64,000 bases of DNA, taken from the NCBI GenBank assembly GCA_023053685.1, contig JALIGW010000005.1, positions 37,816,980 through 37,880,979 on the forward strand, in the 5' to 3' direction. The notes under the pieces were generated by a model, which was not told the DNA's origin, searched no databases, and saw only the letters and a list, made by a program, of their open reading frames with translations. Both the position numbers and the translations under genes were made by a program. Each line of letters opens with the position of its first letter. Within the stretch, counting starts at the first letter, position 1. The DNA is from Diadophis punctatus similis (lineage: Eukaryota; Chordata; Lepidosauria; Squamata; Dipsadidae). Positions 37,573 through 49,100 of the stretch are shown here, in pieces.

Positions 37573-38435
37573 CCGTATTTTTCGGAGTATAAGACGCACC
37601 GGAGTAAAAGACGCACCGGAGTAAAAGATGCACCTAGATTTTAGAGGAGGAAAACAAGGAAAAAAGTATTCTGAACCAAATGGTGCAGTAATATATTATT
37701 TAATAAAATACCAGTGTAGCAGAATACTTTTTACAATCATGTATACTTTTTACAACCATGTACACTTTTTACAACCATGTATACTTTTAAAAAACTTCAA
37801 ACTTGACAGCTTTAAGACTAGTGGACTTCAACTCCCAGAATTCCTCCTCCAGTCATGCTAGCTCAGGAATGGGAGTTGCAGTCCACAAGTCTTAAATTTG
37901 CCAAGTTTGAAGACCCTTGCACCCCTAACCCCTAACCCAGGGGTCTTCAAACTTGACAGCTTTAAGACTAGTGGACTTCAACTCCCAGAATTCCTCCCCC
38001 AGTCATGCTAGATGGGGTAATTAGAAGGCAAAACCGCCCCAATTTTTGCAAAAAACAGCCCGTTTTTTGCTCTGTTTTTTTTTTTTTGCAAAAACGGGGC
38101 ATGCAGAGGATCTGGGAAGCCTGCAGTAGACTCCTAGGGGGTGGGGGAAGGCGAAAACGCCCCAATTTTTGCAAAAAACTGCCCGTTTTTCGCTCATTTT
38201 TTTACAAAAACAGGGCATGCAAAGGATCTGGGAAGCCTGAAGAGCACTCCTAGGGGGTGGGGGAATGCAAACCCCCCATTTTTGCAAAAAAAACAGCCCG
38301 TTTTTTTCCAAAAATGGGATGCGGGGCGGGGCTTCGGGAGGCTAAAAATTGCTGTATTCGGTGTATAAGACGCACTGACATTTCCACTCTCTTTTGGGGG
38401 GCAAAAAGGTGCGTCTTATACTCCGAAAAATACGG
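37573..38435. mobile_element. TA-flanked element with CCGTATTTTTCGGAG ends
   Basis: The terminal inverted repeats (CCGTATTTTTCGGAGTATAA and its complement) are about 28 bp and nearly perfect, and each end is bordered by TA, suggesting a Tc1/mariner-like duplication. The interior has a roughly 120-bp unit repeated about 2.5 times (38036-38340; CCCCAATTTTTGCAAAAAAC) and a CAACTCCCAGAATTCCTCC segment present twice. No transposase. Confidence 0.82.
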
Positions 38436-38577
38436 TATTCTTATATAAGATTAAAGTTTAACAGTCTGGTACTAAATAATATTGGAGGCGGGGGAGAGAT
38501 CATTTATCTGGCCAATTGAACAAGAAGTTATTCATCAATGTATAATTTCAGAAAATATGCTAATTGACAAACACGTA

Positions 38578-39243
38578 CATTTGATCCTTGATTTATGACT
38601 GATTGCTTAGCAACTATTCAAAATTACGACGGACCTCCTCAGTGTTACTTATGATTTGGGTTTGAAATTTCGATGGCTGGGGCCTTCCTGTGGTCACAGA
38701 TCTCATTTTGGATGTTCAGCAACCAGCCTACATTTACAACTGTTTGTAGTGTCCTGTGGTCATGCTACCACGGTGGCGCAGTGGTTAGAGTGCAGTACTG
38801 CAGGCTACTTCTGCTGATCACCGGCTGCCAGAAGTTTGGCAGATCGAATCTCACCAGGCTCAAGGTTGACTCAGCCTTCCACCCTTCCGAGGTGGGTAAA
38901 ATGAGGACCCAGATTGTTGGGGGCAATATTCTGACTCTGTAAACCACTTAGAGAGAGCTGTACAAGTACTATGAATCGGTATATACTGTAAGTCTAAGTG
39001 CTATTGCTACCATTTTTTTTTTGCTAGAAACTGGTATTTATTTCTGGTTTCCAGCAAAATAAATGCTCATGGGCTAAAATGGGTTTGCTTAATGACTCAC
39101 ATGTTTGCTTAACAGCTGCATTTGCTTTGTTACTGTGGCATTTGCTTAACAACTGCCACAAAAAGATTGTAAAATTGGGCACAAATCACCTTACCACTAC
39201 AATTCTGGGCTCGATTAGAGTCGTACATCGAGGACTAACAGTA
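38578..39243. mobile_element. MITE of the 36912 family, split by a Sauria SINE
   Basis: Outer parts 38578-38766 and 39013-39243 match the 36912 family (GTTTGTAGTGTCCTGTGGTCATG before the SINE, TCGTACATCGAGGACTAAC at the end). Confidence 0.6.
38767..39012 (+). mobile_element. Sauria SINE inside a MITE
   Basis: Complete copy from ACCACGGTGGCGCAGTGG to the tail TAAGTCTAAGTGCTATTGCT, with AGATTGTTGGGGGCAATATT in the body. Confidence 0.88.
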
Positions 39244-39641
39244 TCTTTCAATTCGGTCTGAAATACTTCCTACAAATAAACATTATGTCCTTTTCAGGTG
39301 AAAGAGAAATTCTCCTAATTCTTTTGTGTCTCATTTGTAAGTGTGGCTGCTAAAGACAAAAGCCACACTAAGTTGGCAAAATATTTTACTTGTGAAATCT
39401 GCTCTAATTTCTCTTGGTCTTTAAGATCTTTCTTTTCTGTATACATTTGATCAATTTGTTAATGAAGGTAAAATTTTAAACACTAAAAGGTTGATTTGTT
39501 GTCTCAATCTTAACACTGCTAAATGCTAGAAATCATAATAGTTATTAACATTCACTTTGGCCTTTTAAGATATTGTGGGATGTATGTGGGATTATCAGTG
39601 ACTAAAATATGAAAAACTACAGAATTGGATGGCAAGACAGA

Positions 39642-39842
39642 ACCAACGGTGGTATAATGGTGGGGTTAGAACTGGGGAGACCCCCACCTCAGGCATACCA
39701 ACTCAGTGGATAATTTTGAGCCAGTAACTCTAAACCCAACCAACTTTTATAGAGTTGTTGATGTAGGCAAAAATGGAAGAAGGCCATACTATGTACACAG
39801 CTTTCAATTCCTAAAGAAAAAGCAGGTTATAAAATAAATGAA
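39642..39842 (+). mobile_element. tRNA-derived SINE (third family)
   Basis: Diverged head GGTGGTATAATGGTGGGGTTAGAAC, a GAGACCCCCACCTC box, then TTTTGAGCCAGTAACTCTAA and CAACTTTTATAGAGTTGTTG, and an A-rich AAATAAATGAATAA end. I recognise this as a common squamate tRNA-headed SINE. The copy is old. Confidence 0.55.
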
Positions 39843-40513
39843 TAAGAATCTATTCAAATATCATATGCCAAAATATACATGCCCTGCCATTTTCCTCCAA
39901 GGTGCATGACTGTCGCTTACTGGAATTAAGTGCAAAATAACAAATTATGGCTATTTTCTTGGCAGTGCATGACATTTGCACTATTACTATGCAAATGACA
40001 TGACACTGCCAATTTTTTAGGCAATGACTATAGTTTTCTGTAGGACAATGAATCAGGAACACTGGGTTGTAAAATAACAGATGGAAAAATGTATGGAAAC
40101 TGCTAATTGTTTAGAAACTGTATATTTAACATTGATATTTTTAGCATATTTATAAGAAGTTCAGAATTCTGTGAATAGCAGATGTAGAACAGGATAGGGC
40201 GTATAAAATAAAAACCGAGTATTTTATATTTAAGCTATGATGATGAGGCTAATTAAATGGAATTGCAGAACCTTGCTGCTGTAGACAACAGCAGCAATTT
40301 AAATTTAGTCTTTAAGCCTTGAATATATTTTATACCATGCTTAGAAAGCAGTGCTGTTATTATCTTCTAAGCCTATACTTGGATAGAATACAAAATATTT
40401 TAGGGAGGGAAGAACTATTTACTTACTACTGTAACCAAGCAGCTGGTTGCTTTCTCCCAATTATGAATTGTATATTTTAAAAAGAATCAAAGACAAATAA
40501 GGCTATAAATATA

Positions 40514-40524
40514 TTTATTTTATT
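40514..40524 (-). terminator. PDCD11 polyadenylation signals
   Basis: Two overlapping AATAAA hexamers lie on the - strand (as TTTATT at 40514-40519 and 40519-40524), about 210 bp downstream of the PDCD11 stop codon. This gives a short 3' UTR. No other AATAAA lies between them and the stop. Confidence 0.65.
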
Positions 40525-40732
40525 TGAATTGGGGGGGGATATAAAAGGTGTAAAACATTTACATCACTTACACTGTTAGTCTCTGGTCCTGGCTATTCCA
40601 ATCTGTTATTGAGCTCGTTGGGAAATGCAAAAAAGCAGGAGGGTTTTTCCTACTACAGACGAGGCATGTTTACTTCCCTTCTCAACATACTGGGTTTAAA
40701 AGCAAGACCCCAAAGTCTGTCTACCGCAAAGG

Positions 40733-43566
40733 TTAGCTCTCAGCAAGGCTGTTCTTGGATTCCACATACTCCAATGCTGCTGCCTTCACAGCCTGGATGG
40801 TTTCCACCGTGCCATACTTCTTCTCATACTCCAGATAGCGTTTAAAGAAAAACTTCATCTTCTTTGCGGTTAAATTTAGGTGAATCACTCTTTCAAAAAT
40901 ATCCCTGTGAAAAACCCAAAATAATGTTCAGAAAATAGTTTTAATCTGATATTTTATGAACCTTTTCTATTTAAGATGACTAACATTTGTTAGCTTGCTT
41001 CCTCCTATGTATAGGAGATATATTTCTAGAATATATTTCTAGAGCAAATTCTTTAGTTTTCTCGCTAAGTGTTAATTAATATTTCCTTGCCAAAGTCAAG
41101 TCACTCTGCTTGCTTTAGTTTTAAGCCAATACACATTCCCAAGCTAACATTTGCCTCTTTGCTGGAAATTAAGAATCCTAACCTTTCTACACATGTTAGT
41201 ACTCACCGGACTTCTTTTTGGCTTCCATGTTTTATCATTACGTCTATGTACACTGACCAGATGTCTGTACGTTTAGGGTATGTACTCAGCATGTTTTCAA
41301 ACATGGCCTTGCCGTGTTCTGCATCACCAAACTGAAACTCCAACTGTGCCAGCTTTGAAATCACATCCACATCTGCGACCAAAAAAAGAATGAAGGATTA
41401 TTTAAAGGATTATTTCTAGAAGTCATTATTAATTCTGCCTGAAGTTTGAAGGTGTAACTATTATTTAGAAATACATGGTTAGCTACATCCTCAGTAAAAG
41501 AATTTTCAGAGCAGATTAGCGAAAAAGGTGGAAAGGTCTAATCTTTTGTAAAATATGCACTGTTCCTTGTGATGCTGAATTTGTTTCTGTCTATTGGCAT
41601 GAAAGAAAAAAGAATATATTTATTAAGAAATGAAGGTGAAGAAATGGAAATGGAAGAAAATGACTGAAAGAGACAAAGATAAGAATGGTTACAATACAGA
41701 TAGCACAGATATTAATCTACTCCAATCTAAATGGAAGTCCAGTGAGGAAGATATGGGCAGCATTATTCAAGAAAAAAGGAAACCAAAGAACTCTTACGCT
41801 CTTTGTCTGGCAAGCATTTCAGTGCCCGTGGCATAAGTCTGTGAGCTGCCTCCACCGAACCACGTTTCAGAAGAAAAGTGGTGTACTTTACCCACACAGA
41901 CTTTTCTTGACGGAAGCGTTTCAGCATTGTATTATATAGGTCATCAGCTTCCTGAACAGATCAAGAGAAAGAATAAAGAATCATCCTAAATATGCAAAAC
42001 ATTTTTATTTACATTGCTCCAAAATTACAAAGGGTAGTCTAGCTCTTGCTCTCATAAATATACTACTGTGTTTCCCCGAAAATAAGACCCTGTCTTATAT
42101 TTTTTTGAACCCTGAAATAAGCGCTTGGCCTTATTGCCATGCACTCAAAAAGCCCGATTGGGCTTATTATCAGGGGATGTCTTATTTTGGGGGAAACAGG
42201 GTACCAATACCCCTGGTTTTTCTATCCTATCTTCCAATAATTATATAAATGGGTAGTAGCTACTTCTGTGCTAGGAGATTTAGATATTTATGTGGGGATG
42301 AAGCTAAATAGACATGGCTTGAAAACAGCTGCCTTCTGTTTTATTTCAGCCTTAAAAGTTCTATGCTATATTAATGTTCCCCGGGCTTTAATGATTCAAC
42401 ATAGGCTCAGAATGATAACTGCTATTCTACAATCTGACCAGAAATTCTAAATTCAGTTCTAAAGAGTTGAAGGGTAAATCTTCTCTCATATCTAGAAAAA
42501 TAAAAAAATATACATTAAGCCTGTGTACCTTATTCAACAAGGTACTTCACTGAACACAAGCTAAATATACAACTATATGTCCTGTTTCTTCGTCAACTGC
42601 CAATTCTGCAATTTTAGAATATAGATTTCATAGGTTTTAAGAGTGCATTTTGCATTTAATAATCCGGACAAGAGCAATAATCTGACATTGAAAAGAGCCA
42701 CACAGAGATAAGACATCTGATGCTCCAAACAGAGGCAACATCCACAAGTCCAAAATGTTAAGGGAAGTCTAGGACAAGCTAGAGCAGGCTAGGTGCATTC
42801 TTTCTTGAAATCAAACAAGTATTCTTCCTGTCACACACACACAGATGAATAAAAGCGATCGTTCTCTTATCATGCTGTTATAATTGGCATCACCTTATAT
42901 TTCTCAGATGCGCTGTAGATGTCTGCCAACTGCTGAAAGACCTTCAGAGGCTCGTTGTACTGAACTGCTCTTTCAAAAACTTTCATCAGTCCTTCCTCTG
43001 TGCCATACATGTTCTCCAGGTTCAGCAAAGCGACCCACACATTCAGCTTTTCTTGTTCCTCTCTGAAGAAGACAGAAGGCAACGTTCAGTACAAAGATCA
43101 AAGCTCTTGATTTTGCTGTTGATGCTGCTATTCCTCTTAATTTGTTTGTGGCTAGTTTATACTGAACACTTGTGTATTTGGAGAAAGGTAAGAGAGAAAC
43201 ATTGCATGTTCCCTTTACGCTGCAAGTATCTTATTTTAAGATCCACCAAGCAAAATATAGTATGGATATGAACTGTTACCAAGGAAACTGAAGATCAACA
43301 AAAAACGAAAGTCACCTAAAGGAGATAGTTTTTAGTGCCCTTTCTGCAACAGCTCTAGCCTTTTCGATCTCTGTAGCTTGGAGATGAAAAGCCATGAATT
43401 GCAACCAAAGGATGGAGCTGTCAGGACTGCCGAGGACCAAGCGGTCAAAGTCATCTGCTGTTTGCGGCTGTCGCTTGGGATCCATCAGGGCGGCTTCCAG
43501 CTTGGAGAGTTCTTTCTCTGCCTTTTGCTTCTCCAGCTCCTGTTTCTTTTTTGTTTGTTTCTTGGC
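40733..43566 (-). other. PDCD11 exons encoding the HAT/TPR-like C-terminal domain
   Basis: The last five exons encode the helical repeat region. It starts with a basic, coiled-coil-like stretch ([20 protein letters not shown]) and goes on with tryptophan-containing half-a-TPR units such as [50 protein letters not shown] and [16 protein letters not shown]. It ends [11 protein letters not shown]. In yeast Rrp5 this part is sufficient for the 18S rRNA pathway. Conservation is higher here than in the linker. Confidence 0.92.
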
Positions 43567-46108
43567 CTTAAAGAAAGGGAGAAAGAGAAAGGCCTTGACC
43601 ACTGGAAAACCTGTAATGCTGCAAGATAACATACTGTAAGACAAAGTGGGGTGCATCCAAGAACCAGATACTATTCTAGGGCCTTTGGGGTTCTTAGCAG
43701 TCTCGATTAGACTAGTGAATCAGAAGTTTACTATTTTTGTTACAGAAGGATGACACTCTTTCTAAGTTATTCTTAACACCAGTAGTGCCACAAGAGTCCC
43801 TTTTTATCATTTATCATTTATGTTTTTTTTAAAGTGTTGTGAAAACTGCTGCAGCACTTTAAAAAAATAAAAAAAAACCAGACATAAAAAATAGCTATGC
43901 CTACAAAAGTATTCTCTTTTCAGTTACCGTATTTTTCAGAGTATAAGATGCAGCGAAGTATAAGACGCACCTTAGTTTTGGGGGAGGAAAACAAGGAAAA
44001 AAGGCCTCTGCCTCCAAGCAATTTGCCAAACAGCAAACAGCACAGATGATATACACTGTTTGCTGTGTATTTTTTTTTAAATTTTTTTATTATTTTTCTT
44101 CATTAAACATTTAAATATTTTGATACAGATCTACACCCGTTTTTACAACATTGTTATATCTCGATTATGCACATTAAATCATAAATTTACAGTCTCTCCT
44201 GTCTTCATTTTCTTCTCACGTTGTCACACAGTCTTTCCTCTCTTTTTTAGTCCAATTGTACCATCTAGTCCATGTTTTGTAGTATTCTGAGTTGCATTGT
44301 CCTTTGAGTTGAATAGTCCATTTCAGCACATCTATATATTTTGTCCATTAGTATATTTTCTGGTGGGGTTTGATTGTCTTTCCAATATTGTGCATATGTT
44401 ATTCTTGCCGCAGTTGTAATATGTAGTATTAAATATTGTATGTTTTTTGGATGTTGTTTTTCCATTATCCCCAGCAGGAAAAATTCTGGGGTGAATTCCA
44501 TTGTTCTCTCTGTAATTTCTTGTAACCAAGCATGCACCTTTTTCCAATAGCTCTTTGCTTCGGGACACAACCACCACGCATGAAAGAAGGTACCTACGTC
44601 TTTTTTACATTTCCAGCAAGCCGAATTCATTTTTGGGAATATTTTGGCCAATCTTGACGGAGCTAAATGCCATCTATAAAACATTTTATAATAATTCTCT
44701 TTGTATGCTGTTGACTTAGTTATTTTGCAATTTATGTTCCATGTTCTCTCCCAGTCAGCCAAGTGTATGTTGTGGCCTACGTTTTTTGCCCATGCTATCA
44801 TGGGTTCTTTAACAATTTCCTCCATTTTATCAAATTCCAGCAGATATTTATATAGTTTTGATATTATTTTTTCGTCCGGGCCAATCAAAATTTTATCCAG
44901 TTTTTGCACTTCCATATCTATACCCATACCCTCAGTATCTTTTTTGTGTCGAGTTTTTAATTGTAAGTCAACCAATCAATATTTATATTTTGTTCCGCCA
45001 ATTGTTCTCTACTTTTTAATTTCCCTGTCGGATCTAATATATCTAATATATTTTGCTGCTTTGGTTATATCAATTAAGTTCGGGTAGGTTATGGCTTCTA
45101 TAATTGAAAGCCATCTGGGGATTTTCATGTAGTTCTTCTTTTTAGTTTCGTACCATGTTTTTAGCAAAGATTTTCTAATTAGGTGTTGGTTGAAGTTAAG
45201 TTGTGGCTTAGTTCCATCTCTCCATATGTAAGCATGCCATCCCATTTGTATGTTTGCTGTGTATTTCTGTGCATGTGTGCTTGACCCATAGAAATAGCAA
45301 AGAATTGGAGAAATGTACATTATGGCAGTATATTAATCCCAGAAAGTTTTCTTAAATGTAATCACACTAAGTCCTCCCAATTATTTAAATAGATCTACTC
45401 CAAACATGACTAAGTCAGGGTTTAATTCAGCTGCCTTATTTTAATACTAATACTTAATACTAAAACAGGACATTTCAGATTATACTTTTACAGATCTTTA
45501 AAATTAATGTGGCTTTCTGGAAGGCTTTCTGCTATTTAAAAGAAGATACAATAGCACTGGGCCTCTTCAGAGCAAGAATTTATTTTAAAAAGCTTCTTCA
45601 TTTTGTTAAGTTGTCTAGAACAATAATAAAGCAGTCTTTAAAAAATAAGTCTTATAATTTGACTTACACTCTACAAACATTTAACAAAATAACATATTAA
45701 CAGAATCTGCCTCTACCTAGGATAGAACTCACAACCTCCTGTGAGGCAAGAGCTCTACCTCTAGGCTACAGTAGCTGTAGCTTACTTTCTTGCAATTTCA
45801 GCAGTGTAACATTGCCAGCAGTTTATCTCCCAGCATTTTGTCTCATTACAGCCATCGTAGTTAGTTTCATTTTACCAGGTGGCTTGTAAGTCTGTCAGCT
45901 GTAGGTCGGGAGGCAGATAATCTCTTAGTGTGCTAATAAGGCTTCTGTTTCTGTTCTGTTTGCTGCAAAGAGGTAAATTGTTGGCAGGCAGAGGCCAAAG
46001 GGTGGGGATGGCTGGGTGGGGCTACATTCGGTGTATAAGACGCACCCAAATTTTCACCCTCTTTTTGAGGGTAAAAGGGTGCGTCTTATACTCCGAAAAA
46101 TACGGTAC

Positions 46109-46197
<89 letters not shown>

Positions 46198-49100
46198 AAC
46201 TAAATGGGCCTTTTTACCAAAAGGTTAACTGAAGGACAACTACATACTAACTGGCATTGCATAAAATTAATCCCAAGAGCAAACAATACAGAGATATTGT
46301 ACCATGGATTCAGCATCATCTTCTTCCTCGCTGTCTGAGCTCTGCTCCTTTGGAATCAATGTGGTTCCATCCAGCACATTTAAGCCCTCCTCCCACATAA
46401 AGCTGGTTGAAATCTTCAGTCGTGGAACTTCTTTTCCCTGCTGATAAACAAGCAGAAATATATACTCACGTCAACCATCCCACTCAGTACAAAAATATGG
46501 TTTCCAGCATGCTGAAAGACCTATCCCAGTGACGGCGAACGCATCCAGTGGCACGTGGAGCCATATCTGAGGCACGCGAGGCATTGCCTTATGTCAGCTC
46601 CAGTGTGCATGCGCGCGCTGGCCAGCTGATTTTCGGCCTTCTTTTCAGCCGTTTTTGCTCTCCCCAGGCTTCAGGAAAGCCTCCTGAACCCTGGGGGCGG
46701 CAAAAAACGGGCCAACCAGAAGTTTGGAAACGAACTTCCGGTTGGGCCATTGGGCTTTTTTTCGCCATCCCCAGGGTTCAGGAAAGCCATCCCCAGGGTT
46801 CGGAAAACCACAGTATGAGAACCACCGCTGCCAGGCGCGATAGGTGGGGCAGCAGGAACAGTGGGCTGGGGCTTCTCTCCCTCCCTGCCAGAGGCTTGGG
46901 GCCGCAGTAGAAGCCCTCTTGGGCGGGGAGACAGGGAAGCCCCAGCCTGGCTGGCAGCTCTGCTCCTTTTCCTCTTCTGGGTTCCGGCGTGCCCCCTCGC
47001 CCCTCGCAGCCAGGAGAAGCCGCCGGCGGAGAGGTGAGCTCCCCCCAGGAGGACCGGAGGACAGTGCCATAAGCGGTAAGAGGCGCGCCGGCCGGGAAGC
47101 AGTCATGCTCCCTTGTGGTGGAAGAGGGTTGCACCAACTTTTGCAGGCGCGAACGGCCATTGTGGACACTGCCTGGAGCGCGAGGAGCAGTGGCGGCAGA
47201 CCATTCTCGCTGGCAAAGTTTGGTGCAGGAGGTTTTCCAGGCCCAAACAGGCCGGGGGATGCGCAGGTGGTGCATGCGCGGGGATGCACGCGTGCACAGT
47301 GCGGGGCACATGCGCGGGGGGGGGGGGGGTTCGTGCATGCATGTGCAGATGGGGCACGCATTGCATTGTGGGTACCAGCATGCACGCGTGCTATTGCGTG
47401 AGCACACACACACTTTTGGCACGCAACCAGAAAAAGGTTCGCCATCACTGACCTATCCCTTTCTCACAGCCTTTTACCTTAGACTTCTTCTTATGCTTCT
47501 TTTCCTTCTCCTCTTCCTCCCGATAATAAACCTCAACACCACTATCACCGTCCTCAGTACAATAAGCTCTCTTTTTTGCTGGCATTTCTTCCTGTCATTG
47601 AAAGAAAAGAAAGTGTTAAACAATGGTTTTAAAAATGTTTCCTAATCAAGGCTAAAATCTCTTCCAGGATAGATACCTGCTCGCTTTCTGAGCGCTTCCT
47701 TTGATTCCTTGATTTCTGGGAGGGTGTATCCATTTCACTACACGGCTTTTCATCACATGGAATAATGCTTGGCTTCCCTGTGTCTTCAGGAAGGAGAGAG
47801 AGCTCCACAAAGTTCTTTCGTCTGTTTATGCTGCAGAACGATTAGAACATAGGAAATTATAGGAGAAAGAACAACCAGCAGAATTATGAAGTCTAGATAG
47901 CGTCCTCTTAAATGTACAAAATGCTTTACGTTTTTAATCTGTTCAGCTTCACACCATTTCAGTAAGGTAGTATTATGATCACTTAATAAAATGATTAACA
48001 TCAAGTAAAACACATACATAATTCACCATAGTGCCACACCCTCTCTTAATCATACATTTTACTGCCCGCAAGGCCTCCCATTCATTTTGCCATCTCAGAG
48101 GAACTGTGGTTTTGGGAAAACATCCTACTTACCTGAGAACTTTGGCAGTGAGAAGCTGATCTGTATGTATGTACTTCATACAGAGTGAATGATCTGGCAC
48201 AAAGAATGGGGTGACATATTGAAGGGAAATTTGACCCACCACTGAATCAGACAACCTGTCAAGAAAGAAGACTGTAACTTCTTCAAGTGCACTTCAAAAG
48301 GTAAAACACACACTTTGAAATGGTGCCCATGATATGGCTAAAAAAATACAACAAGTCCATGGCCATAACAAGAATACAGAAGCTGCACTTGTGTGGGGAA
48401 TGCTATCTATTCGAAGGATGTAAATCTATATTTCTCTAGTTGCCGTATGGGGTAGAAGGAATAGTGTTTTTTCAAGCACAAATAATTTTCTCCAAAAAGA
48501 GATGGTAAAAATCTGCCTGATTTAAGGAATATATCTGCATATTAATTAAATTGATAAGATTCAAACAGACACACACAAGGAGGCATACACAGAAGTGAAA
48601 TAATATCTCTATTTTCTTTTATGATCGCAAACAAAACTCACCCCAAAGAAATGCCTGATTCTGTAATGGATTTGACATAGCCTCTGATGAGTTGATCATT
48701 CTGAATGTTATCAAGGGAAGCAATTTCAGGATCTTCAACTTTATGATGGGCTTTAGGATTTATCCTAAAATGAACAGGAAAATGAGTAAAGTGCCTTCTT
48801 CCTGCATAGGCAAAATAAATTAGAACGACAAACCCCATCCTCTTCTCTAAATGCACATTTATAATACAATGGAATTGCATTAGGACTAAGAGCAGGTTTT
48901 TCTTCTGATGGTAGATGAGGCAGTATTTCCTTACCTGGATGGTCGGAGGGATACTTTTACAGCATTGTCTTCAATGGAAAGAATATAACATCTATATAGA
49001 AGAGGGGGGGAAAGTAACTTCAGATGTGATTATGTCTACTAAAAGAAAAAGTTATTATACTATACATGCCTTAGATGTATCATGCTGGAGCATCTCAAAA

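Larger units (their letters stand above)
36912..40513. other. CALHM2-PDCD11 convergent intergenic region
   Basis: No cellular gene. Three MITE-type elements, a Sauria SINE and a tRNA-type SINE fill much of it and are listed separately. The stretches 39244-39641 and 39843-40513 show no recognisable feature. Confidence 0.6.

Noticed and set aside
46645..47448. A 267-aa open frame on the - strand, and a 185-aa frame on the + strand
   Set aside because: They lie wholly inside the GC-rich hAT-like element with exact 8-bp duplications and resemble no protein; GC-rich sequence has few stops.
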